From Deltaproteobacteria bacterium (GTDB lineage Bacteria > Myxococcota_A > Polyangia > HGW-17 > JAJRWW01): DNA of 59,327 nucleotides. The notes below the pieces were generated by a model. That model did no database searches. It was not told the DNA's origin and worked only from the letters and a program-made list of their open reading frames with translations. The DNA lies in the NCBI GenBank assembly GCA_029938605.1, contig JAOZUO010000029.1, forward strand, positions 1 to 59,327, given 5' to 3'. The translations under genes and the position numbers were made by a program. This document shows positions 42,928 to 50,929 of the stretch, piece by piece. Position 1 is the stretch's first letter. Every line of letters begins with the position of its first letter.

Positions 42928-45021
42928 ATGCTGAGCCCAACTAAACGAGACGGCTTGACTCTGATGGCTGCGATGCTGATGGGCGCGGTGACGCTCTCCT
43001 GTGGAGACCGCTCTGCCTCCGGAACCTGTGTGGAGACCGGGGTGTGCCCCGAGGGTATGTTTTGCGACACCATCGTGACCGGGCGCTGTCAGGATCTCGC
43101 CTGCACCGACCACACGGACTGCCCCATCCAGTACCTGTGCAGTGACGACGGTGAGTGCTACGACCCCACGGGCGGGAACACCACGAGCTGTTTCCCCAAC
43201 CACCCGGGCTGCCCGTGTACGGAGGTGGACCTTTATCTGACCATCAACTGCATCCCGTCCGAGGCGCCCGACGGGGTGGACGCAAGCTGCCACATCGGCA
43301 CCTCCACCTGCGACGGGGAACGCTACGGTCCCTGCGTGGACACCTACCGGGAGGACTGCGATGGGATCATCTTCGGCCCAGGCCAGATGAGCCCGGGTGA
43401 GGACAACTCCGAGAACGTCATCCAAGGGGTGGAGGGGGAGATTCAGTTAGATCCCGACGAGCGGCAAGTGGACTTCGGATACCTGTGGATCGCCAACACC
43501 GGGGAGAACACCGTATCCAAGATCGACGTGGAGACCGGCCGGGAGGTGGCGCGATACGCCTCGGCCGTCTCCTCGGGGAGCGTGCCCGGCGGGCCCATCC
43601 CCTATCCGTCCATGGATCCCTACGCCGACTGCCAACACTGCCCCTCCCGCACGGCCGTGGACTTCAACGGCGACGCCTTCGTGGCCAACCGCGCCTTCAA
43701 TATGCAAGGTTCGGTGACCAAATTCGCCAACGATGAAGCAAACTGCCCAGACCTGAACGGCAACGGCGTAGTGGACACCTCCTGGGACGTCAACGGAGAC
43801 GGCGTCATCGACCCCTACGACCCAACGGAGTTCCAGGGCGAAGCGGATGAGTGCATCCTGTGGTCGGCCGCCGTGGGAGGTGTCGATGGTCTCCCCAGGG
43901 CTCTGGCCATCGACTCAGGCTCCGTGCCGGACTACGGCTCCAACGGCAACGTCTGGGTGGGCATCTACAACGAGGAGCGCGCCATCCAGCTCAACGGCGA
44001 CACAGGCGAAGAGGTCGCATCGGTGACGCTGACCAACGCTACCGGCACCGTCCACCCCTACGGCGCCGCCGTGGACGCCATGGGCTTCATCTGGTTCACC
44101 TCCATCGGCGACGGCACCCTGGCCAAGGTAGATACCATCGGTGCCAACCTGGTGGAGATCTACAGCAAGACCGCAGGCACGGGCTGCGCGAGCGCCTACG
44201 GTATCGCCGTGGACGTCATGGGGCGTATCTGGCTGGCCGGCTTCGACTGCAACACCGCGGACCGCTTCGACCCCGCGGATTTGTCTTGGGCATCCATCGA
44301 CTTATCCGGCTCCGGGCGGGGTCCCCACACCCGCGGCATCGCCCCCGATCTGGCGGGTACGGTCTGGGTGGCGCACACCGGCGAAGCCGGCGGTCCGGGC
44401 TACGTGACCCGCTTCGATGCCGAGACCCTACAGGAGATCGATGCCTTCGAACTGCCGCACCACCTGGGCGCCGGCGAGACCACCGACAACACCATCGGCG
44501 TGGGTATCGATAGAAACGGCGCCTGCTGGGCCATCAGCCGAGATGACGAGTACGACGCGGGAACTGCCACCCGAATCTCCCCTGGGGGCACCATGGAGTC
44601 CTTCCCCGTGGGCCTGATGCCCTACACCTACTCTGACTTCACCGGCTTCGGGCTGTCCACGGTGACGCGGCCGTCTGGCTGGTACAACATGATCGTCGCG
44701 GGCTGCGAGGACCACGACCCGAACCCGCCGGACATCACCACCGACTGGACGTACCTCACCTGGAACGAGATCGAGCCCGCCGGCACCAACGTGCGCATGC
44801 GCGTCAAGGTGGCCGACACCCTGGCAGACCTGGACAACGCCCAGTGGTTCGGGCCCTTCGACAGCCCAACCCCCGGAGTGGACCTGAACGCCGCGGGGAT
44901 CCCCGACGCCAACTTCATGCTCCTGCAGGTGCTGCTGTCGAGCACGAGCTCCACCGTCACCCCCAGCTTCCTGGGCTTCACCCTGGACTTCGACTGCGGC
45001 GACGTAGTTGTGCCCGAGTAA
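42928..45021 (+). CDS. lipoprotein with beta-propeller (Vgb/NHL-like) repeats
   Basis: A 697-aa lipoprotein (lipobox VTLSC). After a Cys-rich part (CVETGVCPEGMFCD, CSDDGECYDP, CPCTEVDLYLTINC) comes a seven-bladed-type propeller with blades such as GYLWIANTGENTVSKIDVETG, GNVWVGIYNEERAIQLNGDTG, GFIWFTSIGDGTLAKVDTIG, GRIWLAGFDCNTADRFDP and GTVWVAHTGEAGGPGYVTRFDAET. Similar NHL/virginiamycin-B-lyase-like proteins are secreted by myxobacteria; the ligand is unknown. CTGGAGGA precedes the ATG at 42928. Confidence 0.75.
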   Translation: MLSPTKRDGLTLMAAMLMGAVTLSCGDRSASGTCVETGVCPEGMFCDTIVTGRCQDLACTDHTDCPIQYLCSDDGECYDPTGGNTTSCFPNHPGCPCTEVDLYLTINCIPSEAPDGVDASCHIGTSTCDGERYGPCVDTYREDCDGIIFGPGQMSPGEDNSENVIQGVEGEIQLDPDERQVDFGYLWIANTGENTVSKIDVETGREVARYASAVSSGSVPGGPIPYPSMDPYADCQHCPSRTAVDFNGDAFVANRAFNMQGSVTKFANDEANCPDLNGNGVVDTSWDVNGDGVIDPYDPTEFQGEADECILWSAAVGGVDGLPRALAIDSGSVPDYGSNGNVWVGIYNEERAIQLNGDTGEEVASVTLTNATGTVHPYGAAVDAMGFIWFTSIGDGTLAKVDTIGANLVEIYSKTAGTGCASAYGIAVDVMGRIWLAGFDCNTADRFDPADLSWASIDLSGSGRGPHTRGIAPDLAGTVWVAHTGEAGGPGYVTRFDAETLQEIDAFELPHHLGAGETTDNTIGVGIDRNGACWAISRDDEYDAGTATRISPGGTMESFPVGLMPYTYSDFTGFGLSTVTRPSGWYNMIVAGCEDHDPNPPDITTDWTYLTWNEIEPAGTNVRMRVKVADTLADLDNAQWFGPFDSPTPGVDLNAAGIPDANFMLLQVLLSSTSSTVTPSFLGFTLDFDCGDVVVPE

Positions 45022-45042
45022 GGGAAGAGCGGAGCGAGGCCA

Positions 45043-45253
45043 GCCGCCGCACGTGCGGCGGCCGGCGACCGTAGGTTTCAAGGGAGCCGGGGGAGAGAAG
45101 GGGCCCCGCGAAATTTACTTTCGCGGGGAGGAGAGGGGCCGGCCCCTCTCCTCTTGCAATCGTCCTAGCGAAGCCCCGAAATCACCTCGCAGCAATTGCA
45201 GGCGAATTCCCACACCAACGCAACTTGTCGGTTTGAGGCGAAGCTTCGCTAGG
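45043..45253. terminator. cluster of strong palindromes between convergent genes
   Basis: The gap between two convergent genes contains a perfect 20-base palindrome at 45043-45062 (GCCGCCGCACGTGCGGCGGC), a 10-bp stem with 5-base loop at 45104-45128 (CCCCGCGAAA..TTTCGCGGGG), a perfect 26-base palindrome at 45128-45153 centred on GGCCGGCC, and a long-range 11-bp inverted repeat CCTAGCGAAGC / GCTTCGCTAGG (45164-45174, 45243-45253). It probably acts as a bidirectional transcription terminator, with two or more independent hairpins. Confidence 0.75.
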
Positions 45254-46895
45254 GTACGCAGGCGCGGACGAAGTCGCTGGCGCCGTCGCTGTTGATGTCA
45301 AAGCCGCTGGGCACCGGTAGGCAGTGCATACCGCCCAGGCAGTCGCCGTCGCTGCAGCAGGGGCTGCGGCAGACACCGTCCGCGCAGAGGCCGGACTGAC
45401 ACAGGGGAGACGGTGCCTCTCCCACCGTGCAGGACGCGCCGTCGATACCCGAGCCGGGATTGCCCGCCAAGCAGGCCGTAGTGGCCACCAGCGTGGTGGA
45501 CTGACCCAGCACCTGGGCGCAAAGGAAGCCCCCCGGGCAATCCAGGTTGCTACAGCACATGTCCGCGCACTGGTTATCGATGCAAATCATGGAGATGCAG
45601 TCCAAATAACCGGTACAATTCGCCCCCGTGGTCCCTCCCGCGCCGCCGTAGCACAGCTCGAACATGTACTCTGTCGCGGTGTCGTAGTACCAGGCACAGG
45701 CGTCAACGCCGCACTGACTGGACTCACAGCAGGTACGCGAGCAAGTGCCGGACAAGGAATTGCAGAAACCCGATCGACAGAACGGACCGGTAGGCCCACA
45801 CACCTGTCCCGCGCTCTGGGTGAAGGTATACCCCGGCGGATAGATGGAGTCCGGGACGCACATCTTCGTACCGTGGTGGTACAGGCAGGCGAAGCTCGGG
45901 TCGCAGTCGTTCTCCGTACAGCAGGCGCGGCTGCAGACGTTGAAGGTCACCCAGTTGGGCTCGTGGTAGATCTGCGCGGTCATGCAGAAACCGCTTAGGC
46001 ACTGGCTGGAGCCGGTGGCGCTGCAGTCCTCGCCGTCGTCGAGCAGAGCCGTGGTGAGCTCGCACCGGCCGGTGGTGGTATTGCACTGCTCCCCTACACC
46101 ACAGCTCGTGGACGTACAGCCCGCCACGCAGTCCGGGGATTCGCAGATGGTGGACGGCGGGTTGCAGTCCGCATCCCCGGTGCAGCCTCCTTCAGGCTCG
46201 CACCGGCCGGTGGTGGTATTGCACTGCTCCCCCGCGCCACAGCCCGTGGTCGTGCAGCCCGCCACGCAGTCAGGGGACTCGCAGATGGTGGACGGCGGGT
46301 TGCAATCCGCGTCACCCGAGCACCCCCCCGCCGGGACGCAGCGCCCCGAGATCTGGTTGCACTGGTCGCTCCCCGTGCAGCCGGTGGCGGTGCAACCGGC
46401 CACGCAGACCTCGCCCTCGCAGATGGTGGACGGCGGAGCGCAGTCTCCATCACCCGAGCAGGTCGCAGAGCCCTGGCAGTGTCCGCTGTAGGGATCACAG
46501 AACCCGTCCAGGCAGCCGGTGAGGGCGCAGCCCGGCTCGCAGAACCCGGCCTCACAAACCAGGTCCGGCGGATCGCACTGGCTGTCGATGGTGCACGACT
46601 TGGGGAACCGACACCGCCCGGTGGCGGGGTTGCACACCAGGCCCAGGTCGCACTCCTCCAGACCGCAACCCGCCACGCACTGACCGTTGCTGCAGACCGT
46701 GGTGGGCGGCGTGCAGTCGGTGTCCACCAAACACTGCCGCTCCCCCGACACGCAGAACTGATCCGTGTCGTGGCAGTACCCCCCCGGGCAGTCCTCGTCC
46801 GAATCGCACATCACGAGATTGTCGATGTTATTGGCACAGCCGCCAACGACCAGAAAGAGTCCGAGGACTAACGATAGGCTTACTGAAGTCTTCAT
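45249..46895 (-). CDS. Cys-rich repeat lipoprotein
   Basis: A 548-aa lipoprotein (lipobox LVVGGC). The N-terminal two thirds are about five units of CxGDxDCxPPSTICExxxCVAGCxxTGCxxxxxCNxxTGRC; units at 46090-46210 and 46225-46350 are nearly identical at DNA level. The C-terminal third has other Cys-rich modules (CSATGSSQCLSGFC, CCTENDCDPSFAC, CCESSQCGVDAC). About 14 percent Cys suggests a disulfide-stabilised surface protein of the myxobacterial type. Convergent with the propeller lipoprotein gene. Confidence 0.78.
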   Translation of the reverse strand: MKTSVSLSLVLGLFLVVGGCANNIDNLVMCDSDEDCPGGYCHDTDQFCVSGERQCLVDTDCTPPTTVCSNGQCVAGCGLEECDLGLVCNPATGRCRFPKSCTIDSQCDPPDLVCEAGFCEPGCALTGCLDGFCDPYSGHCQGSATCSGDGDCAPPSTICEGEVCVAGCTATGCTGSDQCNQISGRCVPAGGCSGDADCNPPSTICESPDCVAGCTTTGCGAGEQCNTTTGRCEPEGGCTGDADCNPPSTICESPDCVAGCTSTSCGVGEQCNTTTGRCELTTALLDDGEDCSATGSSQCLSGFCMTAQIYHEPNWVTFNVCSRACCTENDCDPSFACLYHHGTKMCVPDSIYPPGYTFTQSAGQVCGPTGPFCRSGFCNSLSGTCSRTCCESSQCGVDACAWYYDTATEYMFELCYGGAGGTTGANCTGYLDCISMICIDNQCADMCCSNLDCPGGFLCAQVLGQSTTLVATTACLAGNPGSGIDGASCTVGEAPSPLCQSGLCADGVCRSPCCSDGDCLGGMHCLPVPSGFDINSDGASDFVRACVP

Positions 46896-46960
46896 ATCAA
46901 TACACCACCAGATGATAGTGTAATATACCGGATCCACCATCACGTGAGGAGATTTTCCCT

Positions 46961-47740
46961 ATGTTCTACCTGCTACGACATGGGGCGTACCCGCGTCTGA
47001 CAGCGGTATTGTCGGGTTTGGTGTTGTCGGCCTGCGGGCCATCTCTAGACAGTCGCCCCCCATCCAGACCCGATGGCCAATCAGGTGCAAGCGCACGCCC
47101 GTCAGGGTCTGGGCCTCGGGCACGTCGGGCCCATCGCCCAGCGGTGCGCCGGCGCACTTCGGCTACGGCGGGGGCGAAAACCACGTCCCCGCCCACGCTC
47201 ATCCACGGCTCCGGAGTGGGCAACCTGCACGCGGGGCGCGCCATACCGGCGGCATACCTCCACCCAACGGCAAAGCCGGAGCAGCGCTACACGCTCGGAT
47301 TCCATGCGGACGCCCAGAACTATGAGGGGTTTCGCTTCTCCAAGGGTGCGGTGCTGGTGGTAATGAACCGGCGCCTGTTCCGCGCCTGGTTCGACGATCC
47401 CCAACGCAAAGGCAGCGGCTTCCCCGACCCGGCGACCCGGGCCACCTTCGCCCGGGCAGCCGTGAAGGCGGCCCGCGGCGGCGCCCCCATAAGCTGGATC
47501 GTCATCCAACGCCCGGGCCCACGGACCCGCAAGAAGATCGGCGTCGGCTCCACCCTGGCCGACCTCACCCGGGCCTACGGCGCCCTCAAGCTCCTGACCA
47601 CCCCACAGGACTTCGGCCGAGACCAGTGCTCAGTTCTCATCACACCCCTCAAGAACGTACGAGCCTTCTTCCGCACCTGCCGAGACGCCCGGGCGGGCGG
47701 GAAGATCACCCGCATGTCCATCTGGATCTCCCGTAACTAA
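46961..47740 (+). CDS. lipoprotein with conserved secreted domain
   Basis: A 259-aa lipoprotein (lipobox LVLSAC). A long Arg/Pro/Ser-rich linker (residues ~28-85) precedes a domain with AYLHPTAKPEQRYTLGFHADAQNYEGFRF, WFDDPQRKGSGFPDPATRATFARA and a C-terminus AFFRTCRDARAGGKITRMSIWISRN. Family unrecognised. The final ~25 codons have a degenerate copy at about 49180-49258, so part of this gene was duplicated. GAGGAG precedes the ATG. Confidence 0.68.
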   Translation: MFYLLRHGAYPRLTAVLSGLVLSACGPSLDSRPPSRPDGQSGASARPSGSGPRARRAHRPAVRRRTSATAGAKTTSPPTLIHGSGVGNLHAGRAIPAAYLHPTAKPEQRYTLGFHADAQNYEGFRFSKGAVLVVMNRRLFRAWFDDPQRKGSGFPDPATRATFARAAVKAARGGAPISWIVIQRPGPRTRKKIGVGSTLADLTRAYGALKLLTTPQDFGRDQCSVLITPLKNVRAFFRTCRDARAGGKITRMSIWISRN

Positions 47741-47771
47741 GCCCATCACGACAACATATTTTGACCAGCAT

Positions 47772-49052
47772 CTAAGGTAGAATCGGCATTGCGTTCTTGG
47801 TTGTGAGGGAAATACAGCCCCACATGCAGCGTTCGGGATGTGAGGTGCAGTAGGCACCGTCAATAGTGATTCCGTCAGTTACGTCCTGCTGTAACTGCGG
47901 CAGGTCGAAGTCGGCGCAAGAGCCGCCGCCCGCTGCAGAGGCAGGATCCACACACAGCCCGATGGTGGCCGGAACAAGGCCCGTGTCATCGTAGAAGGTC
48001 TGCAGGAATCGACACTCGTAGGCAGAACCGGGGCCGCTGGGACGGACGCCGCCGAACTGGCTGTCGCATCGAATCCCCGCGGGGTCCCCCGTGAGCCCCT
48101 GAATATTGCCGAGCGAGTTCTCGATGGGGTTGCAGAAAAAGGCACAGGTGCCGTCCGGTAGATTGGCCCCATAGCCCTTGGCACACCCGTTGAGGAAACA
48201 CACGCCCGCATTATCGTAGCAGTCATCGCCCTGCACCAGGCCCGCGGCAGCGGCGGGGATGAAAACGCAGCTGGTCGTCTCCGTGCCCACATTCAGGTAG
48301 CAGGCTTCGGCGGGGTCGGGGCAGTTCTGACCCACTGGGTCGCACACGCAGCTACCGTTGAAGCAATCCAAACCGATGGCGACACAGTCCTCTACCGTGT
48401 CGAACTCACGGCCGCAGGAGTCCAGCCTCACGACGCTTCCGTTAAGATCACAGGCCAGCACCAGTTCTTCCTGGGTACAACACCGACCGCCCCCTTCCTC
48501 CCAGCACTCCTCGGCGACAATGCAGGGATTCCCATTGTGCACCGCGCAGACGCCGTCAGCGCAGGTATCGAACCCGTTGCATGAAACACCGTCATCGCAA
48601 GAGGTCCCGTCCAGGGGGGTGAAGGCCGTCGAGACTGCGCTCGCGTCACAAACCTCACACGAATTGAAGGGGCTCAGCTCGCCGTCGAAGAGACAGACCC
48701 CTTCGATCAGGCAACCACCGCAGTCCATGTCACACTGGCGCTCGTCCTCGTCGCAGAACAAACCGCCCCCGCAGGGATTGCCTGCGTGGATCGCGCAAGC
48801 CCCGGCCTCACAGGTATCAGCGCCGTTGCAAAAAAGACCGTCATCACAGGAAGCACCGTCACGGTCGGCCCAGGCAATCGTCGAGGTCTGGCTGACACAG
48901 GCCTGGCACGGGTTCTCCGGATTCGACACCCCCTCCGGGAAACAGACCTCCCCGATTAGACACCCCTCACACGTATCCGAAGGATCGCTGCACGCCACCA
49001 CCCACAGCGGCAGCGTCGCAAAACAGATCAAGAACCCTACTGGATGTCTCAT
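47772..49052 (-). CDS. Cys-rich secreted lipoprotein
   Basis: A 426-aa lipoprotein (lipobox LPLWVVAC). Repeats of the type CxxCLIGEVCFPEGVxNPxNPCQACxxxxST.W...DGxSCDDGxFCNGADTCxxGxC recur about three times (residues 20-185). A cysteine-rich middle (CCTQEELVLACDLNG, CFNGSCVCDPVGQNC) and a distinct C-terminal third (GYGANLPDGTCAFFCNPIEN..YECRFLQTFYDDTG) follow. It resembles the myxobacterial Cys-rich repeat family. GGGGAGG lies six bases before the ATG at 49052. Confidence 0.76.
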   Translation of the reverse strand: MRHPVGFLICFATLPLWVVACSDPSDTCEGCLIGEVCFPEGVSNPENPCQACVSQTSTIAWADRDGASCDDGLFCNGADTCEAGACAIHAGNPCGGGLFCDEDERQCDMDCGGCLIEGVCLFDGELSPFNSCEVCDASAVSTAFTPLDGTSCDDGVSCNGFDTCADGVCAVHNGNPCIVAEECWEEGGGRCCTQEELVLACDLNGSVVRLDSCGREFDTVEDCVAIGLDCFNGSCVCDPVGQNCPDPAEACYLNVGTETTSCVFIPAAAAGLVQGDDCYDNAGVCFLNGCAKGYGANLPDGTCAFFCNPIENSLGNIQGLTGDPAGIRCDSQFGGVRPSGPGSAYECRFLQTFYDDTGLVPATIGLCVDPASAAGGGSCADFDLPQLQQDVTDGITIDGAYCTSHPERCMWGCISLTTKNAMPILP

Positions 49053-49179
49053 TGTGTTCCTCCCCTTCAATGGCACAATACAGTGCTCTCCCCTCTAAGA
49101 GCACACATTCTTGGCAACCGAGAAAAAGGGACCATGCCGGAAATCCGGTCGCCGTTCAAGCAACGTCACATCTGGTGCC

Positions 49180-49258
49180 TGAAACACCCTTTCCGCGACA
49201 CCCGGGCGGGCAGAAAGATCACACACATGTCCATCTGGATTTCACGCCGCGAAGGAAG
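49180..49258 (+). pseudogene. remnant copy of the 3' end of the 46961-47740 gene
   Basis: The plus strand here reads HPFRDTRAGRKITHMSIWISRR, matching the final residues CRDARAGGKITRMSIWISRN of the lipoprotein at 46961-47740, without an upstream gene body. The neighbouring base sequence has diverged. It suggests that a unit [lipoprotein / convergent Cys-rich gene] was duplicated and one copy of the lipoprotein was then lost. Confidence 0.75.
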
Positions 49259-49262
49259 AGTC

Positions 49263-50795
49263 CTACAGCTGGCAGCAGAAGGTCACCGGGCTGGTTCCAG
49301 TAGCTTCGCCCTGGATCTCACCGGCGGACTCCTGGCAGTTGCCGACCGGCTCGGGAGAGTAGGTCGCTTCAGGGGCGCTTGTGTCTACGGGCGAACACTG
49401 GCCCGCCTGCAACGTACTGAGTATTACGGGAACTATGGAGCCTCCGGGACAAACGTCAGTAAATTCAATGCTGCCCTCACAGGAACCCACGGGAGAGTCG
49501 CAACTGCAACCGCCGCAGATGCGTCCCTCCGAAATACTAGAGTAGTACACGAACCGCTGGGAGTAGCTGCTGCCACCCGGGCAGGAGAGGTCCCCCTCGC
49601 CGTATATGCACCGCTGTGAGCCATAACCGTCGTCACCACCATCGGCGACACAGACCTCCGTCGCGGAGCACCCGGCGAGGCTCGCGTTGGTTCCACCACA
49701 AACCCGTATCTGCTCGTCCCAGTACGGGGTCTGCAGGTTGTTTATTGTATCACTGGGACACGATCCGCCGGTGATGGCCGGGGCGCTGAACCTGAAATCT
49801 GGAGCCGACGCCAGGGAAATGTCGGTGCATTCATCCATCGCAAAAGAGACCAACGCGGTCGAAACAGTCATACAATTGTTGCCGGACGATACAAGATTTG
49901 CGACGGCACAGGTAACACCGGTGGGATCACCGCAGCTACAATCACAGGTGCCCGGGGACTGGAGCCCATCATTCAAATTCAACAGCTCGGTCGAATAACT
50001 CGTCGGGCAGGAGGGCTGGAGCGAGCCCTCTGCGCTGATGTGCAGAATCACGGGCCCTTCCCAGGGAGCCGGCGGATCTTCCACACAGCTGCTGCCGGGC
50101 GGACAGGTGCCCGACTGGCAATCGGCCGCACAGTAGTCGCCGTCGTCGGTGTTGCCATCGTCGCAGGCCTCCCCGGCGGTGGTGTTGGTCCAGCCGTCTC
50201 CGCACAGGACGGGGGTGCAGTCCACGTCACAGGTGACGCTCTCTCCGCCATCATCGCAGTCCTCGCCGGGATCTACCGTGCCGTCTCCGCACACGTACCC
50301 GCCGGAACAGTGGGTGACATCCCACTGGTCGCAGTTCGAGCCGCATTCCAGCCGTCCCAGCGCCTGGCCGATGGAGACGCAGTCCTGGTTCCGCAGATCG
50401 CTGCCGTCGCAGGTTTCGTCGCCTACCGCGAGATTGTCGCCGCAGATCTCCTCGCAGGTCCCGGTGCTGCAGTCCCAGCCGAGCTCCACCTCGCAGGTCG
50501 CGTCGCAGCCATCCCCGGTGGTGGTTCCAGCGTCATCACAGATCTCGGAGTTCCCGGGGTCGACAACGCCGTCGCCACAGTATGCATCGCGACAGTCGGA
50601 TCGGCAGGCGTCGGCGACGGCATCAGAGTTGGCCGATCCGTCATCACAGGCCTCCCCCGGGTCCACATTGCCGTCACCGCAGACACCGGGGGTCTCGTTA
50701 TTGTTGTTGAGGTTGTTGTCGTTCGTGGTGTTGCCGTTGTCGTCACCACACCCGAGCATAATCACTGCTACCGAAAAAACAGGCAAAAACCGCAT
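49263..50795 (-). CDS. DUF4215/myxobacterial Cys-repeat lipoprotein
   Basis: A 510-aa lipoprotein (MRFLPVFSVAVIMLGC). After a linker of Asn and Thr it carries the classical repeat: VCGDGNVDPGEACDDG..ACRSDC, YCGDGVVDPGNSEICDDAGTTTGDGCDATC, ICGDNLAVGDETC, VCGDGTVDPGEDCDDG and ACDDGNTDDGDYCAADC. This pattern is the DUF4215 / Myxococcus Cys-rich repeat. The C-terminal half (from ~230) is a different Cys-rich domain (LILHISAEGSL..CSCGDPTGVTCAVANLVSSGNNC). GGGAGG lies upstream of the ATG at 50795. Confidence 0.82.
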   Translation of the reverse strand: MRFLPVFSVAVIMLGCGDDNGNTTNDNNLNNNNETPGVCGDGNVDPGEACDDGSANSDAVADACRSDCRDAYCGDGVVDPGNSEICDDAGTTTGDGCDATCEVELGWDCSTGTCEEICGDNLAVGDETCDGSDLRNQDCVSIGQALGRLECGSNCDQWDVTHCSGGYVCGDGTVDPGEDCDDGGESVTCDVDCTPVLCGDGWTNTTAGEACDDGNTDDGDYCAADCQSGTCPPGSSCVEDPPAPWEGPVILHISAEGSLQPSCPTSYSTELLNLNDGLQSPGTCDCSCGDPTGVTCAVANLVSSGNNCMTVSTALVSFAMDECTDISLASAPDFRFSAPAITGGSCPSDTINNLQTPYWDEQIRVCGGTNASLAGCSATEVCVADGGDDGYGSQRCIYGEGDLSCPGGSSYSQRFVYYSSISEGRICGGCSCDSPVGSCEGSIEFTDVCPGGSIVPVILSTLQAGQCSPVDTSAPEATYSPEPVGNCQESAGEIQGEATGTSPVTFCCQL

Positions 50796-50929
50796 CACTG
50801 TACCCTCCCATTCCACACGAACCCATGGACCGTTCGCCAATGGAGAAAAACCACCACATTGAGTGTACCCGTTAAGTATCTCACTATTATCGCGGGGGAC
50901 CACCAATATGCAATCGACAAGATCGGTTC

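Noticed and set aside
49044..49619. Plus-strand gene opposite the DUF4215 lipoprotein
   Set aside because: Only the short remnant at 49180-49258 has similarity to another gene; the rest is antisense to a well-supported Cys-rich protein.
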